Source of the DNA: Rhizobium phaseoli
GTDB taxonomy: Bacteria > Pseudomonadota > Alphaproteobacteria > Rhizobiales > Rhizobiaceae
Assembly: GCF_010668805.1 (NCBI RefSeq)
Contig: NZ_WUFT01000012.1
Span: 62,001 to 126,000, forward strand
DNA length: 64,000 nucleotides
Direction of reading: 5' to 3'
Of the stretch, positions 1 through 7,981 are shown piece by piece. Made by a program: the position numbers and the translations under genes. The number at the start of each line of letters is the position of its first letter. Within the stretch, counting starts at the first letter, position 1. Below the pieces are notes generated by a model. The model saw only the letters and a program-made list of their open reading frames with translations. It had not been told where the DNA came from and searched no databases.

Positions 1-352
1 GCGTAATCGAATCCGCCAGCGAACAGCCGGCGCCGAGATCCGGGATCAGCACGGTTTTCTTAGGATTCAGCAGTTTGGCGGTCTCGGCCATGAAGTGCAC
101 GCCGGCCAGCACGATCACGTCGGCATCGACCTCGATCGCCTTGCGGGCAAGCGCCAGGCTGTCGCCGACGATATCGGCCACACCGTGGAAGATCTCCGGG
201 GTCTGATAGTTGTGCGCCAGAATGACGGCGTTGCGGCGGCGCTTCAGCTCGAGGATGGCGTCGACATCGTTTTCGAACGACATCCATTCGGCTTTGGGAA
301 TGACGCGGCTGACGCGCTCATAGAGCGAGGATGCGGAAACAGGGTGGTTCAT
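1..352 (-). CDS. nadA: Quinolinate synthase NadA, N-terminal part (runs off the window)
   Basis: NadA condenses iminoaspartate with dihydroxyacetone phosphate to give quinolinate, a step of de novo NAD synthesis, using a [4Fe-4S] cluster. About 117 codons are visible. They begin MNHPVSASSLYERV at the ATG at 352 and include the family motifs LAHNYQTPEIF, VGDSLALA, GVHFMAETAKLL and GAGCSLADS, the last carrying the first cluster cysteine. The gene continues beyond base 1; nadB and nadC would be expected further out but cannot be seen. It lies directly downstream of two NadQ-type operators and of nadQ on the same strand, so repression by NadQ is likely. Identification is firm; the symbol rests on recognised motifs. 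Confidence 0.95.
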   Translation of the reverse strand, partial: MNHPVSASSLYERVSRVIPKAEWMSFENDVDAILELKRRRNAVILAHNYQTPEIFHGVADIVGDSLALARKAIEVDADVIVLAGVHFMAETAKLLNPKKTVLIPDLGAGCSLADSIT

Positions 353-366
353 GACCGGCTCCTAAT

Positions 367-419
367 TATGCTCTATTTGAGCATATCGTAGGCAAATAGA
401 TATTCTCACCATGAGCATA
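367..419. promoter_or_regulatory. Two tandem inverted repeats, probable NadQ operators of the nad operon
   Basis: Two inverted repeats share one layout, 7-nt arms around a 5-nt centre. At 367-385 TATGCTC-N5-GAGCATA is perfect; at 401-419 TATTCTC-N5-GAGCATA has one mismatch. Their centres are 34 bp apart, and they fill the 69-bp gap between the nadQ stop (422) and the nadA start (352). NadQ is the alphaproteobacterial repressor of nad genes, so these are most likely its sites. I did not compare them with a curated motif. Confidence 0.75.
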
Positions 420-421
420 TG

Positions 422-1378
422 TCAATTGCGGGAGAGCGGTAATTTCGTTCCGGCCAACGCCCGTTCTTCGAGCACCGTGTGGCGGAAGCAGAAGAGCTTG
501 GCCGGCCGGCCGCCGGTTTCGCTTTCCGTGCCGCCGGTTTCCTCGACCAGTTCCTGCTGTTCGATGAGGCGGCGGAAGTTCTGCTTGTGCAGCGTCAGAC
601 CCGCCAAGGCCTCGATGGTGCGCTGCAGCCGCAGAAGCGTAAAACTCTCCGGCATCAGCTCGAAGACGACCGGGCGGTATTTGATCTTGGCGCGCAGCCT
701 GGCGATCCCGGTCGCCAGAATGCGGCGGTGATCGGCAAACATCGCCCGGCCGAGATTGGCTTCGCCAGCACATCCGGCTTCGGAAACGAGCCCGGCTTCA
801 TAGAGCAGTTCGTAGCGCTGCAAGGCGAGATCCTCATTCCAGCCGCCGCCGTCGAGGCCGAAGGTGAAATCGGCCCGGCGATGGCGATGGTCGCGCCTGA
901 AAGAATCGGCATCGGCCCAGATCTTTAGACGCGCCATGATCTCGTCAAGCACGACTGGGCGGCCCTGCCGATGGTCTTCCCAGGGGAAATATTCATACCA
1001 GCCGTGCCATCCCGGCCGGCCGGCGCCCGACTGCTCGTTGACCAGGCCGAGATAGCTGATCGAGATCGTCCGCCCGCCCGGGATGTCGTTGTTCCGGTCG
1101 CGGTCGGCGAAAGTATAGAGCTGTTCGAGATAGCCGACGGGATGCTCGGTCTGCTCCTGCACCCATTCGCGCAGGCCCGATTGCAGGGTGCGATGGCCCA
1201 TTTCGAAAGGGCCTGATGGTAGCGCATTGCCGGAGCGGATGGTCATCACGCGCGGCTCATCCCCCGTCACCGCGACGAGCACCGCAATCAATTCCGCATG
1301 CGCAAAGCCGATCGTCACAGGGGACCGAATACTCCGTTCCGAATGGTCATTCCTGACACAGGCCAGGACGGAAGCCAA
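422..1378 (-). CDS. nadQ: NadQ-type (COG4111) Nudix-like transcriptional regulator of NAD synthesis
   Basis: This 318-residue protein resembles NadQ, the alphaproteobacterial regulator that pairs an N-terminal Nudix-like ligand-sensing fold with a C-terminal winged helix. The N-terminal part has a Nudix-like strand (AELIAVLVAV) followed by GPFEMGHRTLQSGLREWV, but no complete catalytic Nudix box, as expected for a sensor rather than a hydrolase. The C-terminal part (about 210-318) contains the likely DNA-binding region, with ALAGLTLHKQNFRRLIEQQ and RPAKLFCFRHTVLEERA. It lies immediately upstream of the twin operators and nadA on the same strand. The start is uncertain; codon 1378 gives a full domain, and the first 20 residues look poorly conserved. 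Confidence 0.8.
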   Translation of the reverse strand: MASVLACVRNDHSERSIRSPVTIGFAHAELIAVLVAVTGDEPRVMTIRSGNALPSGPFEMGHRTLQSGLREWVQEQTEHPVGYLEQLYTFADRDRNNDIPGGRTISISYLGLVNEQSGAGRPGWHGWYEYFPWEDHRQGRPVVLDEIMARLKIWADADSFRRDHRHRRADFTFGLDGGGWNEDLALQRYELLYEAGLVSEAGCAGEANLGRAMFADHRRILATGIARLRAKIKYRPVVFELMPESFTLLRLQRTIEALAGLTLHKQNFRRLIEQQELVEETGGTESETGGRPAKLFCFRHTVLEERALAGTKLPLSRN

Positions 1379-1515
1379 TGGAGCGGAAGCGACTTCGCGG
1401 CACTTCCCACATCATCAAGGCAATACGGCGCGCTGCCTCTTGTTTCTGGCGAAGATGCCTTTCGCTGACCGCTCAAGGCGTTCGTCGCTGGCGCTCAAGC
1501 GACGGATATCTGCCT

Positions 1516-2328
1516 TCACCTATTTCCCGTCTCGCCGGCCAGCCCATCCAGGAAAATCTTCAGCTCTGTTTCGTCGATGCCGACGAGATGGCGTTTTTCC
1601 GGATAGGTGCCGGTTCGGACATCCTCGGCGAATTCCGTGAAGGCGGCGATGCGTTCGCGCTGCAGCCGGTCGTATTCGGCGGCGAAGTCGCGATAGACCT
1701 TGGCATGGCGGGGATAGTGGTTGCGATTGGCGCCGAGCACGTCGTCGGCGAACAGATATTGGGCGTCGCAGCCGCTGCCGGCGCCCATGGAGATCATCAG
1801 CATCGAGGTGTTGCTGCTGATGGCGGCGGCGACATCACCCGGCACGACTTCGATTTCGGCGGCGAAGGCGCCGGCCTCTTCCAGCGCCTTGGTCTGCCGC
1901 CAGATCTCGGCCGCACTTGCCGCCGTCTTGCCGACGGCGCGGAAACCGCCGGTCCAGGTTGCCTTCGACGGGATCAGCCCGAGATGGCCGCAGACGGGAA
2001 TGCCCTCTTCGCGCATGCGTCGGATCGTCTGCAGGCTGGCGGCGCAATAGACCGCATCGCCGCCGGCCTTCAGCGCCGTAAAGGCGGCACGCAGATAATC
2101 TTCGGCCGAGACAAGATCGCCATATTCGAGCCCCGGAATGGCAAAGGGGGTAGGAGCGATTTCGCGAAAGACCGGGCCAAGCAGCGACGGCGGCACCGAG
2201 ACGATGTCGATCCCTGCCTTTTCGGCAGCATCCGCCTCTTCCAGCGAGGTGACGCGCAGCATGGTGAGCTGGCGCTTGCCCTTTTTCGCCAGCAGATCGG
2301 CGACCGTCGCGCGCTTATGTTTCTTCAT
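1516..2328 (-). CDS. PanB-family (ketopantoate hydroxymethyltransferase-like) protein with altered metal site
   Basis: The 270-residue protein has the PanB fold: KRQLTMLRVTSLEEA near the start, VCGHLGLIPS in the middle, and IEVVP where PanB has LECVP. PanB makes ketopantoate for pantothenate and CoA. Here the Mg-binding VGDSLG motif is VSVPPSLLG and the KIEGG/KLEGG motif is VYCAAS, so the expected Asp and Glu metal ligands appear lost, while the glutamate matching the catalytic base is kept. ATG 2328 is chosen over an in-frame TTG at 2334 because AAGGA lies 7 nt upstream of it. It follows mocF by 42 bp on the same strand and may be in that operon. A function other than canonical PanB is possible. 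Confidence 0.7.
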   Translation of the reverse strand: MKKHKRATVADLLAKKGKRQLTMLRVTSLEEADAAEKAGIDIVSVPPSLLGPVFREIAPTPFAIPGLEYGDLVSAEDYLRAAFTALKAGGDAVYCAASLQTIRRMREEGIPVCGHLGLIPSKATWTGGFRAVGKTAASAAEIWRQTKALEEAGAFAAEIEVVPGDVAAAISSNTSMLMISMGAGSGCDAQYLFADDVLGANRNHYPRHAKVYRDFAAEYDRLQRERIAAFTEFAEDVRTGTYPEKRHLVGIDETELKIFLDGLAGETGNR

Positions 2329-2370
2329 CGTCAATTCCTTTGAATATATCGGGTGAAATTATCGGGCGGC

Positions 2371-3597
2371 TCAGGCGGCCAGCAGGGATTTCAGTTTGAC
2401 GTTGCTGGCTGCGAGTGCTGCCGGATCGGGATGGGCGCGCGCGGCGATCAGCATTTCGGCGAGGCGGATGTCGCGCGCCACCGTATTGCCCGGTCCGATG
2501 CCGCTTGCGGCGATCAATCGTCCGTCGGCATCGAGATGGAACAGAATGAAGGCGCCTGCGCCGAGATCGCGGCGCTGATGCGTGACAGCGCCTTCGGCAA
2601 GGCCGGCAATTTGCAGCGTCATGTCATATTGGTCCGACCAGAACCACGGCACGGAGGAGACGGCTTCGTTGAGCCCGAGCATGTTGGCCGCGGCCAATGT
2701 GCCTTGCTCCTGGGCATTCCGCCAGGATTCAAGCCGCACCCGCCGGCCGCCATAGATCGACAGCGGGAAGGAGCAGCAGTCGCCGGCGGCAAAGACATCA
2801 GAGGCCGATGTCTGGAGATAGGTGTCGACTGCAATGCCGTTTTCGATCGTCAGCCCCGCTTTTTCGGCGATCTCCACATTCGGCCGCGCGCCGATGCCGA
2901 CAAGCGCGAGGTCGGCTTCGATCACTTCGCCGCCCGACAATCGGATCAGGGCCTTCCCGCCCTCCTCGGTCAGCGCCGCGATCGAGACGCCACAGCGGAT
3001 ATCGACACCCTCGGCGCGGTGGCGCTCGGTCAGGAGATCGGCGATCTCTTCCGGCACGCCGCGTTTCAGCACGCGTTCCAGTCCTTCGACGACGGTAACC
3101 TCGGCGCCGAGCAGGCGCGCCGTCGCCGCAAGCTCCAGCCCGATGAAGCCGCCGCCGATGATAGCGATATGTTTCCCAGGCTTCATCGCAACGCGCAGTG
3201 CCGCCGCATCGTGATGGGTTCGCAGCGAGCGAATATGGCTGCTGCCTTCCGGGGCGCCAGGAAACGAACGCGCCGCTGCGCCGGTCGCCAGCAGAAGTCT
3301 GTCGTAGAAGAGCGTCGTCCCGTCCGAAAGCGTCACGCTCTTGGAGGCTGTGTCGAAAGCCTTGGCCTCAAGGCCGGTCCGCAGCCGGATGCCGTTTTCC
3401 GCGTATTTTTCCAGCGCAGCGATGAATTTCGGATCGCCGGCATCGGCAGACCCCGCCTTCGAGAGCGGCGGCCGCTCGTAGGGATGAAGGGGTTCGGCGC
3501 CGACAAGCGTTATCTCGCCGTCAAAACCTTTTTCCCGCAAGGCGAAGGCGGCGCGCGCTCCGCATTCGCCGGCTCCCAGAATGACGAAATGAGCCAC
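2371..3597 (-). CDS. mocF: FAD-dependent ferredoxin reductase of a Rieske oxygenase system (MocF-like)
   Basis: The 408-residue protein is a two-dinucleotide-fold reductase that passes electrons from NAD(P)H through FAD to a Rieske ferredoxin. The FAD motif ILGAGECGARAA is at the N terminus, the NAD(P) motif IIGGGFIGLE near residue 145, and the second FAD motif DVFAAGDCC near 270. The start is GTG at 3597 with GGGAGG 6-7 nt upstream. It lies 11 bp after the ferredoxin gene, with the membrane oxygenase before that, giving the order mocD-mocE-mocF known from rhizopine catabolism. The natural substrate of this set is not shown by sequence; rhizopine demethylation is the family precedent. Confidence 0.85.
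   Translation of the reverse strand: MAHFVILGAGECGARAAFALREKGFDGEITLVGAEPLHPYERPPLSKAGSADAGDPKFIAALEKYAENGIRLRTGLEAKAFDTASKSVTLSDGTTLFYDRLLLATGAAARSFPGAPEGSSHIRSLRTHHDAAALRVAMKPGKHIAIIGGGFIGLELAATARLLGAEVTVVEGLERVLKRGVPEEIADLLTERHRAEGVDIRCGVSIAALTEEGGKALIRLSGGEVIEADLALVGIGARPNVEIAEKAGLTIENGIAVDTYLQTSASDVFAAGDCCSFPLSIYGGRRVRLESWRNAQEQGTLAAANMLGLNEAVSSVPWFWSDQYDMTLQIAGLAEGAVTHQRRDLGAGAFILFHLDADGRLIAASGIGPGNTVARDIRLAEMLIAARAHPDPAALAASNVKLKSLLAA
2683..2698. other. Near-parS sequence inside mocF (15 of 16 bases)
   Basis: GTTGGCCGCGGCCAAT differs only in its last base from the two perfect parS copies at 14360 and 15735. It encodes an Ala-Ala-Ala-Asn stretch of MocF, so coincidence is quite possible. 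It is listed because RepB could still bind it. Confidence 0.25.
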
Positions 3598-3608
3598 GCA
3601 GGCCTCCC

Positions 3609-3923
3609 TCAGAGCGAGATGAAGACGGCACCGTCTTCGATCTTGACCGGATAGGTCTTGAGATTGACGCAGACCGGCGCGCCCTTGGCTTCACCGGTCT
3701 TGTAGTTGAAGCGCCCGTTATGCTTCGGACATTCGATGATCTCGTCCATCACCAAGCCGTCAGCGAGGTGGATATGCTCATGGGTGCAAAGCCCGTCGGT
3801 CGCGAAGAATTCGTCGTCCGGGCTGCGATAGACCGCGAAGGTGCGCCCGTCATGATCGAAGCGGATGACATCCTCTTCGTCGATCTCGTCCTTGCCGCAG
3901 ACCTGGATCCAATTTCCGCTCAT
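3609..3923 (-). CDS. mocE: Rieske [2Fe-2S] ferredoxin (MocE-like)
   Basis: This 104-residue soluble ferredoxin carries the Rieske cluster ligands Cys46 and His48 (CTH) and Cys65 and His68 (CPKH). It would shuttle electrons from the FAD reductase encoded just downstream to the membrane oxygenase encoded just upstream. Its length is normal for oxygenase-type Rieske ferredoxins, and there is no signal peptide. A good ribosome-binding site (GGGAGGACAAG before the ATG) supports the start at 3923. Spacings of 21 bp to mocD and 11 bp to mocF point to one transcript. Confidence 0.9.
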   Translation of the reverse strand: MSGNWIQVCGKDEIDEEDVIRFDHDGRTFAVYRSPDDEFFATDGLCTHEHIHLADGLVMDEIIECPKHNGRFNYKTGEAKGAPVCVNLKTYPVKIEDGAVFISL

Positions 3924-3944
3924 CTTGTCCTCCCGTAATTGTGA

Positions 3945-5033
3945 TTATTGCGCGGCCGGGGCCAACTCGTTGTGGAATTCTTCGCGATAGGGCCGCGCGG
4001 TGGCCGGCAGTTCGCGCTTCAGGAAATAATCCTCGTTGCGCAACTGGCGCAGGAAGGCCGGGATCATCTCGCGGTAGCCCGACAGGATCGACGGGTTCGG
4101 CGCCGGCAGGTCGTGTTTGATCATCGCGTGCAGGCGGGGCAGCGCGTGGTAGGGCACCATTGGGAACATGTGATGTTCGACGTGATAGTTCATGTTCCAG
4201 TAGATGAAGCGGCTGATCGGGTTCATGTAGACCGTGCGACTGTTCAGCCGATGGTCGATGACATTGTCGGCCAGGCCGCCATGCTGCAGCAGGCCGGTCA
4301 GCACATGGTGCCAGGCGCCGTAAAGGCGCGGCAGGCCGACCAGCATCAACGGCAGGATCGACCCCATGGCGATCGCGGCGGCGAACGTCGCGAGATAGAT
4401 CGCCAGCCAGATGCGGGCGATGCGGATCGCATTCGGCTGCTCCATCGCCGGAATGAAGGTTTTTTCCGCCGCGCTGACGATGCCGCAGGCGTTGCGCAGC
4501 ATGTCGACCAGCGCATGCCAGACGTCGAGGATGCCGAAGAAATTGAGGGCGACCCGGAAAAGATCCGGCGGCCGCATGACGGCGATTTCGGGATCGCGGC
4601 CGACGATGACGGTATCGGTGTGATGGCGCGCATGGCTCCAGCGCCAGGTCACCGGATTGCGCATGATCATGAAGCAGGCGATCTGATAGACGGCATCGTT
4701 CATCCAGCGCGTCTTGAAGGCGGTACCGTGGCCGCATTCGTGCCAGCGGCTGTCGGAAGCCGAGCCGTAGAGCACGCCATAGGCGAGGAAGAAGGGCAGC
4801 GCGACCCACGAGCCCCAGAAATAGACGCCGAGCCCGGCAAGAACCGCCATGCTGCCGAGCCAGATGACCGTGTCACGGATCGCCGGCGCATCGGAGCGCT
4901 GCATCAGCGCCTTCATCTCCTTACGCGGAATATCGGTGTGATACCATTCTGCCGCCGCCAGCCCCGTCTCGACGGCGGTGCGGCCGCTTTCGCCGAGCAG
5001 GCCGTAGTCCCGTTTTTTTGTCTGGGTCGCCAT
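3945..5033 (-). CDS. mocD: Membrane di-iron oxygenase / fatty acid desaturase family (MocD-like)
   Basis: A 362-residue membrane protein with the three histidine boxes of the desaturase/hydroxylase superfamily: HECGH (98-102), HARHH (134-138) and HVEHH (284-288), plus an extra WHH near 241. Hydrophobic stretches at about 56-90, 115-128 and 205-235 would anchor it in the inner membrane. With mocE and mocF it forms a three-component oxygenase; in rhizopine-using rhizobia the matching trio is thought to demethylate the O-methyl inosamine. Of two adjacent ATG codons (5036, 5033), the second has better spacing to GGGAGG. It is transcribed away from the LacI gene, across a spacer with palindromes. 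Confidence 0.85.
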   Translation of the reverse strand: MATQTKKRDYGLLGESGRTAVETGLAAAEWYHTDIPRKEMKALMQRSDAPAIRDTVIWLGSMAVLAGLGVYFWGSWVALPFFLAYGVLYGSASDSRWHECGHGTAFKTRWMNDAVYQIACFMIMRNPVTWRWSHARHHTDTVIVGRDPEIAVMRPPDLFRVALNFFGILDVWHALVDMLRNACGIVSAAEKTFIPAMEQPNAIRIARIWLAIYLATFAAAIAMGSILPLMLVGLPRLYGAWHHVLTGLLQHGGLADNVIDHRLNSRTVYMNPISRFIYWNMNYHVEHHMFPMVPYHALPRLHAMIKHDLPAPNPSILSGYREMIPAFLRQLRNEDYFLKRELPATARPYREEFHNELAPAAQ

Positions 5034-5099
5034 CATCCGCCTCCCGTTATGCTGTTGCTGGGGAGGATAGGTTGACTTTGGAAGGCACTCAATGCAGGC

Positions 5100-5135
5100 T
5101 TGATGCAATCTATCAAAAGCCATCAAGAATGGCTT
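5100..5135. promoter_or_regulatory. Adjacent inverted repeats between mocD and lacI, candidate LacI operators
   Basis: TTGAT-N7-ATCAA (5100-5116) abuts AAGCCAT-N5-ATGGCTT (5117-5135), a perfect 7-bp inverted repeat. Both lie in the 133-bp spacer between the divergent mocD and LacI-family genes. Such positioning is typical for autoregulated LacI-type operators; binding is inferred. Confidence 0.55.
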
Positions 5136-5166
5136 GCATAAATGATTGAATCCATCAGGAACGCCC

Positions 5167-6195
5167 ATGCGCCGTCCGACCATTTCCGATCTCGCCCGCG
5201 CTTCCGGCGTCAGCGTCGCCACCGTCGACCGGGTGCTCAACGCCCGCCACCGCGTGCGGGAGGAAACGGCGCGGCGGGTCTATGACGCGGCGCAGTCGAT
5301 CGGCTATCACGCCGTCGGCCTGATCCGGCAACGTGTCTTCGAGGATCTGCCCCAATATAAGCTGGCTTTCCTGCTGCAGAAACCGACGCAGTCTTTCTAC
5401 CAGAGCTTCGTGCGCGAGATCGAAACCGCAGCGCGTGCGGTGACGACCGCCCGCATCCAGACGCAGATCGACTTTCCCTCCGCCGCAACACCGGCGGCGA
5501 TCGTCGAAAAGATCAGGACGCTTGCCGCCCGCAATCAGGCCGTTGCTCTCGTCGGCCCGGATTATCCGGCGGTGACGACGGCGGTCGAGGAATTGAAGGA
5601 GCGCGGCATTCCCGTCTTCTCGCTGCTTTCCGATCTCGCCACGGGTGTGCGCGATGCCTATGTCGGCGTCAACAACCGCAAGGTCGGGCGCACCGCCGCC
5701 TGGACGATTGCGCGAACGGCGCGCAAGCCCGGCAAGGTCGCCTGTTTCGTCGGCAGCCACCGTTTCCACGGCCATGAATTGCGGGAGATCGGTTTTCGCT
5801 CCTATTTCCGCGAGAATGCGCCGGAATTCGACGTTCTGGATACGTTGATCAACCTCGAGACCGCCGAGATCACCCATGAGGCGACGCTGACGCTGCTGCA
5901 GAAACGTCCCGATCTCGTCGGCCTCTATGTCTGCGGCGGCGGCATGGAGGGGGCGATTTCCGCGTTCCGCGAAGAGAATGTCGATGGCCGGATCGTGCTT
6001 GTCGTCAACGAGCTGACGCCGGAGAGCAAAGCCGGCCTTGCCGACGATATCGTCACCATGGTGGTCGCGACGCCGCTGCCCGCTCTCTGCAAAGAGCTTT
6101 TGTCACTGATGGTCGGCGCGATCGAGCATGGGGAGGCCGCCGTTCCCGGCCAATCCTTCCTGCCTTTCGACATCTACATCTCGGAGAATATCTGA
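5167..6195 (+). CDS. LacI-family transcriptional regulator
   Basis: The 342-residue protein opens with a canonical LacI helix-turn-helix (MRRPTISDLARASGVSVATVDRVLN), then the hinge and a periplasmic-binding-protein-like domain (about 65-340). The sensor half contains YKLAFLLQKP, VGPDYPAV and VGVNNRKVGRTAAW, typical of pentose- or inositol-type ligands. ATG 5167 is preferred to an in-frame ATG at 5146 because AGGA lies 8 nt before it and the HTH then starts at the normal residue. It is divergent from the mocDEF operon and precedes a TIM-barrel gene, so it probably controls both. The inducer is unknown; an inosamine or sugar would fit. Confidence 0.85.
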   Translation: MRRPTISDLARASGVSVATVDRVLNARHRVREETARRVYDAAQSIGYHAVGLIRQRVFEDLPQYKLAFLLQKPTQSFYQSFVREIETAARAVTTARIQTQIDFPSAATPAAIVEKIRTLAARNQAVALVGPDYPAVTTAVEELKERGIPVFSLLSDLATGVRDAYVGVNNRKVGRTAAWTIARTARKPGKVACFVGSHRFHGHELREIGFRSYFRENAPEFDVLDTLINLETAEITHEATLTLLQKRPDLVGLYVCGGGMEGAISAFREENVDGRIVLVVNELTPESKAGLADDIVTMVVATPLPALCKELLSLMVGAIEHGEAAVPGQSFLPFDIYISENI

Positions 6196-6213
6196 GGAAT
6201 GATGGAATTCTAT

Positions 6214-6241
6214 CATTGCGGCTGAAATTCTTTCAGCAATG
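6214..6241 (+). terminator. Hairpin between lacI and the TIM-barrel gene
   Basis: GCTGAAA-TTC-TTTCAGC (6221-6237) is extended by CATT/AATG after a 3-nt bulge. It follows the LacI stop by 18 bp. There is no strong T-run, so it may attenuate, protect an mRNA end or act as an operator rather than fully terminate. Confidence 0.35.
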
Positions 6242-6358
6242 AGGGCGGGCGCCGGCGATCGCGGATGGATTGCCCTCCGAATTCCGATAGAGATTCGCTC
6301 GCCCATTCACGAGGAACTGCTCCGCTTATATCGCGGAGACGAGGAGGATATATTCGTC

Positions 6359-7171
6359 ATGACTTCGATCCGCTTTGCGCTCAACCATATGGCGGCGCCG
6401 TCGCTCGCCATCGATGATTTCTTCGCGCTGACAAAGTCGCTCGGCATCGGTTCGGTCGAGATCCGCAACGACCTATCCGGCAATGCAATTCTCGACGGCA
6501 CCAAACCCGAAGCGATCAAGGACGCAGCCAGCCGCCACGGGCTGACGATCATCTCGATCAACGCGCTACAGCGCTTCAACGAGTGGAATGAAGCTCGCGC
6601 GAGCGAAGCGCAGGCGCTGATCGATTATGCCAGCGCCTGCGGCGCCAAGGCGCTGGTCCTCGTTCCGAAGAACGACGGCACCGGCTGCGCCGACGGCGAA
6701 CGCCAGGCCAATCTGCGCCAGGCTCTGACGGCACTGAAGCCGATGCTTGAAAAAGCCGGCATCATCGGCCTCGTCGAGCCGCTCGGCTTCGAGATCTGCT
6801 CGCTGCGCTCGAAGACCGAGGCGGCCGAGGCGATCAAGGAACTCGGCGCGCAATCGACCTTCAAGCTCGTCCACGACACTTTCCACCATCACCTTGCCGG
6901 CGAAGCCGCGACCTTCCCGGAGTTTTCCGGCCTCGTGCACATTTCGGGCGTCAGCGATCCTGCCGTTTCGGTTGCCGATATGCGCGATTCCCATCGCGTG
7001 CTCGTCGACGGCGCCGACCGGCTCGACAATGCCGGGCAGATCAAGGCGCTGCTGCAGGCGGGTTATAAGGGTCCGTTCTCCTTCGAGCCCTTCGCCGCCG
7101 AAGTTCATGCGGTCAAGGACCCGGAAGGCGCGCTTCGCGCCAGCATGGAGTATCTGACAGCGCGCGTTTGA
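6359..7171 (+). CDS. Xylose-isomerase-like TIM barrel protein (IolE/IolI/MocC type)
   Basis: A 270-residue sugar isomerase/epimerase-like protein. Likely metal-site segments are GLVEPLGFEICS, HDTFHHH, VHISGVSD and FSFEPFA, spaced as in AP-endonuclease-2-like barrels (IolE, IolI, hydroxypyruvate isomerase, MocC). It therefore probably acts on a cyclitol or keto-sugar in the cytoplasm. The ATG at 6359 has GAGGAGG about 11 nt upstream. It lies 163 bp after the LacI gene and opposite the mocDEF operon, which makes a MocC-like role attractive, but the characteristic partners mocA and mocB are not in the window, so I give no symbol. Confidence 0.7.
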   Translation: MTSIRFALNHMAAPSLAIDDFFALTKSLGIGSVEIRNDLSGNAILDGTKPEAIKDAASRHGLTIISINALQRFNEWNEARASEAQALIDYASACGAKALVLVPKNDGTGCADGERQANLRQALTALKPMLEKAGIIGLVEPLGFEICSLRSKTEAAEAIKELGAQSTFKLVHDTFHHHLAGEAATFPEFSGLVHISGVSDPAVSVADMRDSHRVLVDGADRLDNAGQIKALLQAGYKGPFSFEPFAAEVHAVKDPEGALRASMEYLTARV

Positions 7172-7218
7172 GATTAGCGCATTCACAATCGGTCGCCGAG
7201 GCGGCCGATTGTGACAAA

Positions 7219-7977
7219 TTATTCCCGGCCTCGGAACCGGCGCTGATAGGCGGGATCATAGAGCGAACTCTCGCGGAAATCCTCTGCTGCGAGCGAGGGT
7301 CCGACGAAGATGATCGCCGTGCGTTCGATCGGTTCGGCTGCAACCTTCGCCTCGATATCGGAAAGTGTGCCGTGCAGGATGCGCTCGTCCGGCCAGGAGG
7401 CTTTGACGACGATCGCCACCGGGCAATCGGCGCCATAGAGCGGCGTCAATTCCGCCACAACCTGCTTCAGCGCGTGGATTGCCAGATGGATCGCGAGTGT
7501 GGCGCCCGTCGCGCCGAATTTCGCCAGCGTTTCGTCGTTCGGCATCGGTGAGGCGCGGCCGGAAACGCGGGTGAGCACCAGGCTTTGGGCCACCGCCGGG
7601 ATGGTCAGCTCGCGCCCGAGCGCCGAGGCTGCGGCGGCAAAGGCCGGAACACCCGGCGTCATCGTATAGGCGATGCCATGTTTTTCCAGCCGGCGTACCT
7701 GCTCGGCGACGGCGCTCCAGACCGAGAGATCGCCGGAATGCAGCCGGGCGACATCCTGGCCGGCCGCAGCGGCGCTGAGATATTCCGCCTCGATCTCGTC
7801 GAGCGACATCGGCGCGGTATCGACGATGCGCGCATCCGCCGGGCAATATTGCAGCAGTTCCGGCGAGACGATCGAGCCGGCATAGAGGCAGACCGGGCAT
7901 CTAGCGATAAGATCGCGGCCGCGCACCGTGATCAGATCCGCAGCCCCCGGCCCCGCGCCGATGAAATGCACCGTCAT
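7219..7977 (-). CDS. cobM: Precorrin-4 C11-methyltransferase
   Basis: CobM methylates C-11 of precorrin-4 with S-adenosylmethionine to give precorrin-5 in aerobic B12 synthesis. The 252-residue protein has the tetrapyrrole methylase signature: FIGAGPGAADLITVRG at the N terminus, ARLHSGDLSVW near residue 80 and MTPGVPAFAAAASALG near 110. It follows cobL with a 4-bp gap and is the last cob gene of this strand. The downstream TIM-barrel gene is convergent, ending 47 bp away. Confidence 0.93.
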   Translation of the reverse strand: MTVHFIGAGPGAADLITVRGRDLIARCPVCLYAGSIVSPELLQYCPADARIVDTAPMSLDEIEAEYLSAAAAGQDVARLHSGDLSVWSAVAEQVRRLEKHGIAYTMTPGVPAFAAAASALGRELTIPAVAQSLVLTRVSGRASPMPNDETLAKFGATGATLAIHLAIHALKQVVAELTPLYGADCPVAIVVKASWPDERILHGTLSDIEAKVAAEPIERTAIIFVGPSLAAEDFRESSLYDPAYQRRFRGRE

Positions 7978-7981
7978 CCCG

